Positions 34,146 to 46,439 of a stretch of DNA of 64,000 nucleotides are shown here, piece after piece. This stretch comes from Halichondria panicea. Taxonomy: Eukaryota; Porifera; Demospongiae; Suberitida; Halichondriidae. Location of the stretch: the NCBI RefSeq assembly GCF_963675165.1, contig NC_087386.1, positions 3,226,169-3,290,168 on the forward strand. Reading direction: 5' to 3'. The notes below the pieces were generated by a model. It was not told the DNA's origin and did no database searches. It saw nothing but the letters and a program-made list of their open reading frames with translations. The stretch's first letter is position 1. Each line of letters starts with the position of its first letter. The translations under genes were made by a program, and so were the position numbers.

Positions 34146-37100
34146 CTAAAAGGATGTGTTCACATGAGTTTGTAGTTTGAGGTATTCAGCGTCGGTATTC
34201 TGCAGTCCGATAACTTCTCTCAGTATTTTTTCCTGATCAGTTAAGTTCAGTCAGTTGCATAGGCACGAACATGCGTCTGTGCTGTCGAAATCTTGACGGG
34301 GTAGTACAAGTACAGCAATAATTGGTATACTATTATTAATGGGATAGTACCAGCTGACAAAAAAGTGAAAACCAACCTCACAATAATCATAAATGTATAT
34401 ATTGCGTACCTCACTTGAAGATCGTTGTTTCAACCTCTCATTTTCTTGCATGAGCTGAGTAACTTTAATTTGAAGCTCCTCTGACTTCTCAGAGCTCATA
34501 GTACGTTGTACCTTTAGAACCGCCAAAGTAACCCAACAAAAATTAATTAATGACACTGACACTTACATTTGATGCATTACTAATAAACACTATAGGTATT
34601 GTGTGCTGCAACGTATTTGTGTTACACACAAAAATTCTAGAGTGGTGATGCTATATACAGCAACTGTTACATAATCATAGCACAAAAGTTGCTTCATATT
34701 AATTTTATATAGAGCTACCGGTATGTCAAAAATCCCATGTACAGGTAAATAATAATTATGGGCTAAAGTTTGATAAAAGTAATTAAAACTCACTTTTACA
34801 CCGATGTCCTCATCCTTTTCTTTCTTCAGTGCTGCCATACTATTTTTGAGAGATTCAACAATTTGCTTGAGGTCGTTCTCTTTTCTTCTACTTTCCTCAA
34901 GTTTAATCACCGTCTCTTCTAATTCCTGTGTTCTACCTCGCAATTCAGCATGCTTATGTGCAAAGTTACGCTCTAGTTGAAGCTGATGAGCTGCTGTATC
35001 AGCCTGGTGGTTACGTAACAAACCATCCATTTCTAGAACCTGGCATGAAACGACACAGAACATATCAATTTAGGTTTAAAATGAGTGCATAATTATAATA
35101 CCTGTTGAGATCGTTTGGTAAGCTCTTCTTGCATATGAGTCAGAGCAGCATTCACTTCCTTTTTCTGATATGCTGCCCTTGATTCAACACTCTTCAGTTC
35201 TTCTTTGCATACAGCACACTGTTCCTCCAAGAGTTTAAGTTCTTCTCCAAGTCTCATAGCCTCAGATTCTGCATCCTTCCTTCCCTGAGTCTCCTTCTGT
35301 AGCAATACCATCACTTGTTGTACTTTAGTCTGAAGCTGAGCATTAAAAGACTGCTCCTCTTCCAGCATTGTGTTGAGTGTCGCCTTCTCCTCTTGCAGCA
35401 TAACTATTTCATTTCGACTCTATAAGAAAATATACACATGTATTTTGGTCACCATGCATGCACAATATAACTTGATCATACATGTAAATGACTATGCATG
35501 TGAACTGAGTATAACAATTAAACTATAATTATGTAGTAATTGCTTCCATGACACGTACAGTCATGTATATCTGTTAAATTTACCGTTTCAAGTGAAGTTC
35601 TTAAGTTCTTTACAGTTGCCGAAAGAGAGTTACAAACCACATTAGTTTCGTTTAGCCTCTGCTTGACATTCGCTTGCTCTCGACGACTACTAACAATCTC
35701 TCGTTGAATACTCGTTGCATGATCCGTCTTTTGTCGGAGCTCATCCCGAGCTTGTGTTAGATTCAATGAGAGGGATTGTACCTGCAGGCAATGTCACAAG
35801 AAAAGACGTTCACAGTATAATAGTTATACATATATAGCACATTCATGCATATAAGCAAAGAGTACAGTGTGAGTATAATATACATAGCACATCCATACAA
35901 ATACAGAGTACAGTGTGAGGGTGGCAAGGATAAACAGTCCGAGAGTGACTCTTTCTTTGAGCATAATATTTTATATGCATTAAAAAATACAAGCCACTGG
36001 AGGGCTATTTAATACATGTACCAACACTTAGGTGATGAGTCCAACAAATTTCTTGTGAATGTAGGGGAAATGGAAATGTTGTGTGTTTCTCCTGTTGACA
36101 AATTATTTTTAGGTGCCTATATAGGGTTAATTGGAACCAAACCCATCTGGCAGGATGCATGTGGACTGTTAACTTATTATTATAGGAACTCCCCGCTATT
36201 AGTATAGGGCAACTTGCCTGTTTTTGAAAATGTTCAACTTTTAACTTGTGCTGCTGTGTGCTTTCCTCAACAACTGACACATGGTCTTCTACCTCTCGTC
36301 TGCACATCTCTAACGAATGTTCCAGATATGTCATGCGCTCACAGCCCCTTTTGATCTCTGATCTTAGCAGCTGCATCGACTTACAGTATGACTCACGCTC
36401 TTGTTCCAATTGAGTACGAAGTGAAACCAACCTCTCAGAAAAATTAGACTGATTGGCTGAGATGCATAATTATTATGTTATTATTATACATGTACTTAAT
36501 CACTAACTAACCTCTCAAAATCAATGTTGCATTACCAAGATCTTTCTCCAAATTAATTTTATCAGCTCTCAGTCTTTCCAATTGATCCTGCAGCTCTTTG
36601 CAATGTATATTATGTAAATCTTGTACTATCTTCAGTTTAGCAGCAGCATTATCCGCAATCTCTTTTTTAAGAATGGTAACAGATGACCGTTCTTGAGCCA
36701 AGCCAGCTCTTATTCCAGTTAGTTCTTCAACATGCAGCTTGGCCGACCGAGCTTTCTCTGCCAACTGCTTCTCCAACAGAAACACCTATACAAAGACAAC
36801 ACCTAAGTCATGTATACATGCACTCCCGATCATGCACTCCCGATACTACTATATATTGCAGCCACAAAAACATACTTCTTTTTCAAGGTGATGTATTTTT
36901 GTCCTTGAATGCTCTAACTCAGTTTTTTGGGTGAAGCAAGTGACAGTGGTCTTTGACGCTGATGATGACAAAGAGTATGGACTACAAACATCGTCCTCAG
37001 AAGGAACTCTGACTTCATGCTCCTGATATTGAGGTCCAATCTGTGGGGCTGCATATTCCTGATCTGGGCTAATTGCTACTTGAGAGTTTGAACCCAATAT

Positions 37101-38151
37101 ACCAGATTTAGTGTACCCGATGTACTGAGGTTTCAGAGAGCAAGAAGTTTCCAATAAAGAAGCATCCTCGTTGTGTGACAAAGTTGTCCATATGAGATCA
37201 TCAGATGGATGGCACACACCAGAAGCGTTGCGTTCTTTGTTGTGTTTAGTACGAGGTGTACTAGATGAATGGGGAAGTGGTTTGTTAGCAGCCTTATCCG
37301 AGAGCCTGGTCTCAGGATATCTGATCGTGTACAAATCCTGTGCAAGATTTGACGTGCTCTTGCTATGCCGACTCGAAGCAGAAGTTGGTATAATCACTGT
37401 TTCCAAATGGCTACCATCATGACTGTGTCTACTGCTATACTTCATAGAAGGGGTTTGCACATGCACACAAGAAAGGTTGTCGGAATACTTAGAAGTAGGT
37501 CTTGCTTCAATTTCCTTATACGTGGAGGGTGTATAAAAGGGTAGACTAGCACCACTGCTTGTTTCCACATCGGTAGTCCTGTCTGTTGTGTCAGGACGGC
37601 TATGAGGCTCAGCAGGAGGATGAGAAGAGAGGGCCGCAACATTAAGTTTCCTGAACAAATTTAATTATTCTCATCTATTACAATAATACTGTAGTTGATG
37701 TATTAATAATAATAATTATGCCACTTTTAGGCGCCATATCAAACTGAATGCAACGTTTTAAAATCTTAAAAAAAGCGTCAATGGTTGCTGTAAAAGGCGT
37801 GTTTGTGATGCCAAGACACTGTTTGACCCATAGATTCTAATTATTATTATGCACATGTATTTGATATAGCTGTATTGTAGATGCAGCTGTAAAATACAGA
37901 CACCAAAATTGAACTGCGTACTATGAGATTGCACTCACGACAGTACTAGACTATGTAATTATTGCGGTTCTAAAAATGTTTCTGGTGCTGTGTTATACAT
38001 CAACTACCAACTATGGATTACAACATGGACCCACCTACACTCTTCTTTAAGAGATTTGAGCTCGTCTTTCATGGCCTGGTGTCTGAACATCCAGTCATTT
38101 CTTTCTTTTGAGACTGCTTCTGATTTGAGCTTAACGAGTGAGTAGGACATT
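34146..38151 (-). CDS. Long coiled-coil protein, centrosome/cilium type suspected
   Basis: The start is the ATG at 38151-38149 (MSYSLVKLKSEAVSKERNDW). Exons lie at about 38151-38039, 37650-36875, 36786-36512, 36430-36215, 35780-35582, 35420-35100, 35041-34793, 34512-34410 and 34237-34146 (ending HVNTSF, stop at 34146-34148). Exon 2 is a Ser/Thr/Pro-rich disordered region of about 250 residues. Everything after it is dense heptad coiled coil (for example QLRTEL-like Glu/Lys/Leu blocks). There is no membrane segment or enzymatic domain. I do not recognise the orthologue. The architecture resembles centrosomal and ciliary scaffolds (CEP/CCDC families), but that is inference from composition only. 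Confidence 0.7.
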
Positions 38152-38322
38152 TCTTAACACCGTCGGTTTCAAAAGGAATATCCCGCCTGTCTCAGCTCCA
38201 GCTCCATCATATCCATGTAGTATAAATTATATAGCAAGAGTTCATAGTGTGTACAGTACTCTTTTTTATAATGTTCGATTATTAAAATCACGACCTTTTC
38301 CAAAATTCTAGCTCTAGGCTAT

Positions 38323-38407
38323 AATTTTTATCCAAGTAGTTAATTGGGCGGAGTCCAACCAACTGCGTGGTTGGTTGGACTCCGCCAAATTAACTACCAT
38401 AAAAATT
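38323..38407. repeat. Hairpin-forming palindrome in the coiled-coil/aprataxin divergent spacer
   Basis: The two arms, AGTTAATTGGGCGGAGTCCA on the left and the mirror TGGACTCCGCCAAATTAACT on the right, flank a loop of about 10 bp. Weaker pairing extends outward to AATTTTTAT on both sides. It looks like a very short MITE or a recombination-sensitive hairpin. Confidence 0.75.
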
Positions 38408-38670
38408 TGACTCCCAAATTAATTATTTATGTCTGAGTGCCTTGTGTTCTGAGTTTTGAAGCCACTGGATCTATATATATATACATCACTGTCCTCTTCC
38501 TGTCACATCTCTATGGTCAGCAATAATTAACAGCAACTTGCAAGATAGCATTAATATTGTAGGTGGCTGTTTTATAAACCCTATGAATCGCTGCTATGAT
38601 CCTCTGCTTTTTCGGTATTCACTTCCTACAGTGATTAATTCTATTTCCACTTAATCTAGGTAGTGTGATT

Positions 38671-39276
38671 ATGAAGCGTGCTGGTGGGGCATGTGCGTAC
38701 ACTCCTGCCAAACGACCTAGTGCTGGTCACTGGAGCACGAAGCTAATTGAATGTATGGGGAACCCAGACATGGTGGTGCAATCTGATGATTTGACGGTGA
38801 CTATTAAAGACGGTTACCCTAAGGCAAAGCATCACTATCTGGTTCTACCAAAGGAAGACATACCTTCACTAAGACATATAAACAGAACTCATATCCCGCT
38901 AGTGAAGCAAATGATGGAGAATGGGAAAACATTAGCCAAGAAATTGACAGAGAAGGATGGGACACTCAAGTTTAGGCATGGATATCACGCAATACCAAGT
39001 ATGGCCAGGTTGCACATGCACGTTGTAAGCCAGGATTTGGTATCTCCATGTCTGAAAAACAAGAAACATTGGAACTCCTTCACAACTGAGTTTTTTGTTG
39101 AAGCGGAGCAAGTCATAGAATTGCTAGAATCAAAGGGAGAGGTGCAGTTTGACAAGAGTAGGTTTGAAGAATTTTTGAAGCTCCCACTGAGGTGTCACAA
39201 GTGTGAGGCAACACCTATTAATATGCCCAAACTGAAAGCTCATTTGGAACAACACTCTAGAAGCAAGACTATGTGA
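38671..39276 (+). CDS. APTX: Aprataxin-like DNA-adenylate hydrolase without FHA domain
   Basis: The most likely start is the ATG at 38671 (MKRAGGACAYTPAKRP); an intron acceptor (AATCTAG) lies just upstream, so a 5' untranslated or coding exon may precede it. The HIT domain shows LVLPKEDIPSLRH and the catalytic histidine string LHMHVVSQDL, then the aprataxin-specific SPCLKNKKHWNSF. The C-terminal C2H2 zinc finger is CHKCEATPINMPKLKAHLEQH-like. Aprataxin removes AMP from aborted ligation ends in single-strand break repair. At about 201 residues it lacks the N-terminal FHA domain that docks vertebrate aprataxin to XRCC1/XRCC4, a form also seen in fungi. Confidence 0.9.
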   Translation: MKRAGGACAYTPAKRPSAGHWSTKLIECMGNPDMVVQSDDLTVTIKDGYPKAKHHYLVLPKEDIPSLRHINRTHIPLVKQMMENGKTLAKKLTEKDGTLKFRHGYHAIPSMARLHMHVVSQDLVSPCLKNKKHWNSFTTEFFVEAEQVIELLESKGEVQFDKSRFEEFLKLPLRCHKCEATPINMPKLKAHLEQHSRSKTM

Positions 39277-39444
39277 TTTGGTGCTTTCCCACACAGAGAT
39301 CATAATTATTATGTATAACAACATGGTAATGGAGATATCTATATATAATTATATACATGTATACACCTGAAAACAAAGTACGAAAAAAAGCAAAAAATTA
39401 GGCCTAAATATTTTTATGAAAATTATTATGGAAATTGGCAATGC

Positions 39445-42400
39445 TCACACAGCAATGTCATGCCCCAGTGCTTCTATTTCATCAAGCACAAAGTCCATAT
39501 CTTTTTTGGTGGACATTGGATTGATGATCACCATTCGGAGACAATTAGGCACACCCCCTGGCAGTGGTTGGTAGGCCATCATCATGTTGCCCTTGGCTAC
39601 CATACGAGCTTTGATGATGGGAGCAACTTTATTCAGCCTTTCTGAGGAAACTATACGGAAATCAGTCGGTCCTGGTACTGCAAGGTCATCCAAGCAAGGG
39701 GGGACATACCAAAAGCACACATTGGTGAGGTCAGGCTCCTGTGGATGGAATTCAGTATAATTATTATGATAAAATAATGAAGAGAGACAAGATACAATTG
39801 GAATCCCTAACATGGTGGAATCCCGCAACTTTTACTTAAAAAAATATTCCTGAAAAGTGCATGTCTCACTATAAACGGCCATTTGCTTAATATTAACCTA
39901 TAGGTGGACGTTCCAAAAGATGATAGTTTAGCATGTTGTTATATAAGTATTGGTAGATCTTCAATTTTGTGACTATAATAATTATTGTGACATGAAAATA
40001 CTATAAGGTAAAACAGGTGACATATTTTTGCAGGTATTAATTTCTGCGAATGAGAGTAAAATCACAATACTCACGAATAATTGGAAAATGCAATGTTAAA
40101 ACCACTTGCAAGTTAATAACAAACGTTATAAATCCTTAAAACGTATTTCACAACAGCAGAATTTAATACCAAAATGCAAAATGCATGTGCTAATGTGAAG
40201 ATGAAAAAATTTATTATGCACACGTCTCAAATTCATTTGCTTCACAAAAGCGTTAGGACAATGCTCCTCAAAAAACTTCATTACTATAGAGCAATTTTGA
40301 TACATTCACACGAATTTTAGAGTTAGTTTCTAGCTGTGATAAAGTTACATGTACCGTAGTAACCGTTGAACCGCCCACCTGTTTTGATAACTTCATTTAG
40401 GCTAAACAAGGGGTGGGCGGATATTTGATTATGTGCTACTGAACCGTGCAAGCGCCCATCCAAGAGAGTTATGCTGGTACTTTCTGTGAAAACGACACAG
40501 CTCCATATTCTGTGATCACAGAAGACACTCTGCCACAAGAGAGAAAGGGGCCTGAGCTGGAAGTAGACCATGTGTTTTGGTGTTCAGAAGAAACAGTCGT
40601 ATCTCGAACGCTTGATGTCTGTTCTAGGATAGATCTAACAATGTTGTATACATGTAGGTCTATAGCTAGTACTAGTAAATTTTAAAGCCTTGTTTTGTGC
40701 ACGTTTATGAGCTAGCTAGCTATTTAATAGTAGTCTCTATAAATTAACCGCTCTTCCTTGAACACAGGAAGGGCGGCTGATTTATGAGCCTAATTTAATA
40801 GCTGCACAGTTGTATCATGTTGACCTTTGACCCAATTATACGCATGTGCAATAGTGGGCGCTTCTACGATTGCAATTAGGCCTCTACAGGACTTTCAGGC
40901 AAAAGTAGGGGATGGGCGGTTATTTGATATGGGTGGTTCGACGGCTAGCTACGGTATGACCGTTTGAAAATCTGTGCAACATAAGTAATTAAACTGCTGG
41001 CCATGCAATCTTAGTTAGTTCCTATATACTGGTACAACAAATTTTTATCTTACCTGAACAAGCAGTCGGAACCTTGGCCTCCTTGCTTGTATTTTGTCCT
41101 TGAAATAGTCCCTAAGATCCATGCACCAGTCTATTCTCTTTTCCAAACCCAACATCCCCTGTTAAAAGAGCAGCCCAAAAGATGTTATGATAAGTTTTTT
41201 GTCTACATGCAGTTAGAGTTGTTGTACGACATGCATCATTTCTGGGGTTTAATAGGTATCATGATGAGGATAAATGCATGTGTATAACGACGATGCCAAA
41301 CACCCTTACATGTGCGTGTACTTGGAATTATGAGGTGCATATGCAGAGTGCTAAGATAGGCAATAATTATAGCATCGACGAAGGAGAATAACAATGCATA
41401 CGTACCTCATGCTTCCACATGAGCCAAAGCTTGAACACGTCGGCAAGACGTCCACACTGAATGCTCTTGTCTCCAGTATCCAAAGAGCTGTCGTAACTTT
41501 TCTTATCCTTCTGAAACAGGTAGCCGGCTTCAGTAGAGTTACATTCCGCTAGCATGTGTTGGTGTTTTGTGACGAAACAAGAGCACTGAAGAGGAGCACC
41601 CATAGACTTGTGAGGATTCCACGTCATCGAATCTGCCCTGTAATTAAAAGAGGGTATACATGCATGCATTTAATAGGGACGTCATACATGCATGCATTGC
41701 TGTTTTAAACCTTAAGCTTCATAATGCAAGTATTTTTCAACCAGTAGGTTTCATACCTGTACATATGTAATAATTATATCCGTACAGCGCGACATTTTTA
41801 GGCACTTAAATTTCATGGAATGGCCTCTAAAAAGCATTAAATTTTTCGTTGAATAACTTTCGCGCTATTTGGTTAAATGACATTGATACATGTAGCTATA
41901 ATCAACGAAAACAGTGAAACATAAGCCCCTGGAAAATTTCACGGTATATAGAAGTTTAAAAGTATTTTCGCGAGAAGCAATTTTAACATAATCATTAAAA
42001 TTAAGTGGTACGTACTGTATTATTATTATTACATCGATCTATATCATTCTGCAAGTCTACACACAATTAAGTTACAAATAACGATGGCTCACCTCTCGAT
42101 TCCTGCTAGACTTTGCCTATGTTTTCGTGAGAATAGCAATGCCCCTCCCACTGCAGCATCAACATGTAGCCAAACCTTGTGCTTCTCACACACATCAGCA
42201 ACTTGATCCAGGGGGTCAATGGACCCAAGAACTGTAGTGCCAGCAGTTGCAACAACTGCTACAGGAACAATACCCTGCATGTACGTCGTATGTGCAGTCA
42301 AAGATATAAACAGAGGAAAAGACTTCAACAGCTATAGAGTATATTTAAACTATTATACTACGGGCACCGATGTATTCACTGACAGCTTCAGGCCGAAATT

Positions 42401-45400
42401 ATATTGCTTAAACTATTTGGAGGGTGCTTAATTTGTTATTAATTCAGATCTACAATACATTGCACTATGTGCGCTACAAGATGACTCACACTAGATACTG
42501 CTTTGGCCAATTCCGAGTCCAATTCACTTGCAATCATCCTTCCGCTACATAAACAGCAGTATATACATGTATACATGAACAAAAATTTAACTTACTTTAA
42601 GTCACACTTTATCTGCGTGACATTCCCTAAGCCTATTCCCATAACGATTGCTGACTTGAGCACGGAGTAATGCGACTGTATGAAAAGATATGGTATGGCA
42701 CGAATAATTTCAAGGCTTCATTTAAGTAGATTATAAGGGTACACACGTATCTATATTTTAAGCGCATGCTTAATTATACTCATGCAACTGCTGGTTGCAT
42801 TAGAATAATTATAAGCAATTATTACGTGACAGATATGTCATAGAATTGATTGAGCTAGCAAGCTAGCTATAGTGAATGAGTAGATACTTATAGCTGGTGA
42901 TAGATTGGCACACTGTTATACATGCATGTATTGTGATCATCCTGAGAGAATGTTACCTAGATGAGGTGCATGGACTTGAACACCTGTTGTTCCAAGTCCT
43001 GGTTTTATAACAATTATAATGAATGCTAATGTTTTAATAGCTAACTATTATGATATAATTATACAGTTAGTCGCAAGCTAGTAGTCATCACTCGTCATGG
43101 TGACACCCAGTTACTGGGTAGAGTTGGAGAAATGCTGTATTATAATGAAGCGCATAGAGATCTGCTATTGACTCCATTAGCGCACATCCTAACTTAATTA
43201 AGTTTCTACGTATTGATGTGTACATGAACTCATCCTGACCCCACTCTCACTTGTTTAGAGCAGAACAAGGCCATCTTTGGCAGACCATAATTTCCCGCAT
43301 TCCTTGACTCTGGAAACTGCTTGAACCTGGCAAGCAGAAGGCCATACAAATTTGAGATGGATCCTCCTGGTGAAAAGATTCCATCTCCTACATCCCAGCC
43401 CACCAGTTCTCGGATTTGAGTAAAAACCTGGCTCTCCATTAAAGTGTACACTGGAGCCATCTCATAAGTAAACACATTTGTATTGGACGTAGCACTGACA
43501 AAAGCTCCAAGAAGACCAATCTCATCCGCATCACCAAACAGGGTGTTGTAAAAATGCGGATGACCTGCATGGGAATAATTATAATAATAGATCATAACAA
43601 TCAAGAGACGTAATACTGAGAGTGGGCCTTGTATCGACTGCTTTATAAGCATGCGCTAACCATAGTCAGAGTGTATATGTAGTAAAACAATGACATCACC
43701 ACGGAAAGGAAGTGGTAGATTGAACAATCTAGCGGTATAGCAACTCCGTTGTATGCACAGTTTGATTGAAGATTTCTAGCCCTACCTGAGAGGATGCTGA
43801 TAGCTACCCTTGATCCATCATTTGAACAGAGTGAAAGCTGACACTAGCCTTGTGAAACGCTACATGTATCAGAAAGAAAAGTGCTGCAAAGTGAAATATG
43901 CTGCAAAAATAGACTTTCTATGTCTCTAGCTAGCTATAGCTATATACATGACTGCACATGTACATAACTTAATTTTATTCTTTTTTCGCAAATTATTTTC
44001 GACAAAAAGTTCAGAATTTTATGGGAAAAATATCCAATAATTTGCGCATAATGCGCAAACAGTCAGTAGCAGGCCTTCTTTCTTACATTAATATCCATGG
44101 CATCACCATAGTTCAATTCCCTCATAAATCAACCGCCCGACCGATTCAACCTAGCTTGCATTGATGCGTGGCGAATCCCAATGCAGTCGGGTACAATCCT
44201 TGCAATTATTACGCAATCAGCAGTCATGCCTTCGAGTTTTATTAGCTGTACATATATCTTGCATGAGTAATGAAAGCACCACGGGTGCTGATGCCTTAAT
44301 TGGTGAATGTGAGCCTAGCTGTTGCTAAAAAAAACACACACAGATATCGTAATGTTCTTACGGTAATTTTGCTGCATGCATCTGCATGTATTATGGAAAC
44401 TCAAATGATGATTGATGCTAAAAACTATACCAAAGTATAAATTAAGTGTCTAAAAGCTAAAATTAATTGGCTGCAGCATCATGTCAGTAGAGCCTTGCTG
44501 CTCTCTTCTCACTCTTTCAGCTACCAATAGCTAGTGTTCTAGTGCAGAGAGTCTACTAAGTACTGTAGAGTAGCAACACTCCATGGACAAGTTTTGTTAC
44601 GCGCTCTTCTGAATAGGCTGCAATAACATTCCAAGTAAGCAAAACTAGGCATAACTTGAGAACAAAGCATTATTTTACAAATCCATGATTAGCATGACTA
44701 GAAACTCTTACTTGCACTTCATTGATCCTTGAGCAGCTGTAGCAGTCTACACAGACACACACACTACCGTGCACCTCGCTTGCATATGTGCGCACTGAGG
44801 CATAAGTATTAGTTATTGCCCAGCACGATTGCATGCAGCCCTCTGGTATTATGTTGCTCCAGTGCAATATTTGGCATGTTGCACGAGGGCACCTGCATGC
44901 AATAACTAACTTGTTGCCCAATGACGTAATGACGTCAAGTTTTTCCATAAAAGACATGTGTTTTGAGTGAATTCAGTTTTGCTGAGTTCCATAGTAAATT
45001 CTTAGTTTTGCTTCCCACAACTAGTGCAAAGGGAAGTAGCCTATAAAAGGGACCAATTGCCGTGGGAGGGTGGGCCATAACTCAAAAAGCAGATTTCATC
45101 TACTGCATTTACACACAGTGCAACAACATACCATAATTACATTGCACTGCATTACATGGTAGTGATGCAACATGCCATATACAGAGCACTGGGTTGCTTT
45201 GATCTGGAAACAATAACCTATACGTAACACTAGCTGCCATACCACATAATATTATACGTATAGCGGGTATATTTCGAGAGTATAAACTTTTGTTTCGGGG
45301 AATGACCGTTAGTTAGAAAGGTTTTTGGGGATTTAATTTTCGCAGAATAGCACCCTTTTTGCAGCATGCATGCATGCATGCATTCGTGGGTATAAAATGT

Positions 45401-46428
45401 TCGAAATATACCCACTATACGGTATACAAACGAGTATATAACACTCACATGTGTGCACAGAAAGTGAAAGAACTTTATCACAAAGAGACAAAATGTCCTT
45501 TGCATCCACTCCATTGTCCCCTACTCTGAAATCAATCTGTTTGTTGAGCTCGCTAGGAAGTTTGAAATCAATAACCTGCAGCAAGGCAAGTGCATAAAAC
45601 AATGTCCTAACGATCAAGTTACTGCCAGAAAAAATCTTGACGGCTATTTCGTTCGTTTTGATTGATCATAACTATTGTCAAGACAGATTATTTCAATTAC
45701 TTTGCAAGCATAATAAGCCCAGCCAGTAGTGTGAAAACATGTACATCAATAAAGCTGAGTAAGGCTACTTTCCTACACCCTTTGCATGGAGTGGCCATCA
45801 TGGACACGATCTTTCACTAACATCAAAAAATTGGTTACGCAAATGTTGCGGTAACAATTAATCATGTGCGGTCACCACCCGCGTCTTTTGTCAGGAAATT
45901 TATAGATTACAAGTGTCTATAACGTCATTACCATCGCAGTTTGTCTTTGACATCACAGAAACAGAACACTGAATATCTAACCTCGGTTTAATTAATTTAA
46001 ATAATATGTAGAAGCTGCTGCAAAGTAAAAAACAACCAAGTAGGTTTGCAGAGACGTCAGCGCTAAACACGTAGAAGCAGAAGATCACGAATTTGATTAA
46101 ATTCCATGAGCAATCACATCCTATTGTGAAATGACCTTAATTAAGACAAGAAGACCCTCTGAAGGATCCTGAGACTATTGTTACGTAAACTATTCACGAA
46201 TCTTGTGCCAGAGTTCGCTATCCATTAATGTCACTGTGGAACATTTTTGCTGTTATATATGCCACAACATACCCTTGGTTACGTTGCCATGTACACAATG
46301 ACGTAAGTAGTGTAAAACTTCCCAAACAAACCTTAGAAGTCCGTTCATGGTACTTGACAAGGTAGTTTTTAATCAAACCAAAAACATCATCGAATAATTT
46401 CTCATGGTTTTCATCTGGTTTCAATGAC
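39445..46428 (-). CDS. PLP-dependent group II decarboxylase, CSAD/GADL1/GAD-like
   Basis: C-terminal exon 39738-39445 ([11 protein letters not shown]..., [17 protein letters not shown]). Further exons lie at about 41157-41056, 41638-41405 (PLP lysine in [13 protein letters not shown]), 42275-42094 ([14 protein letters not shown]...[11 protein letters not shown]), 42545-42491, 42675-42595, 43565-43250 ([11 protein letters not shown]..., [12 protein letters not shown]), 45577-45470 ([14 protein letters not shown]) and 46428-46331. The true start exon upstream of 46428 was not found. These enzymes decarboxylate glutamate, cysteine sulfinate or aspartate. FWYVPPCL at the substrate-side loop resembles the FWxVPPSL of CSAD/GADL1 more than the FWYIPQSL of GAD, which points to taurine or beta-alanine metabolism; the substrate is not settled by this. 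Confidence 0.85.
40352..40956. mobile_element. About 600 bp inverted-repeat element in a decarboxylase intron
   Basis: The left end TACCGTAGTAACCGTTGAAC then CGCCCACC is mirrored at 40905-40956 (GGGTGGTTCGACGGCTAGCT then ACGGTA), with internal GGGCGG...TATTTGAT blocks. The arms are imperfect. No protein is encoded. Confidence 0.5.
44270..44807 (+). repeat. About 540 bp interspersed repeat, copy 3 (decarboxylase intron)
   Basis: Same family as 26851-27393: AATGAAAGCACCACGGGTGC at the left, then the mid-element TTCTGAATAGGCTGCAATAA and AAAACTAGGCATAACT, and CACTGAGGCATAA at the right. Confidence 0.75.
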
Positions 46429-46439
46429 CTGTAAAAATA

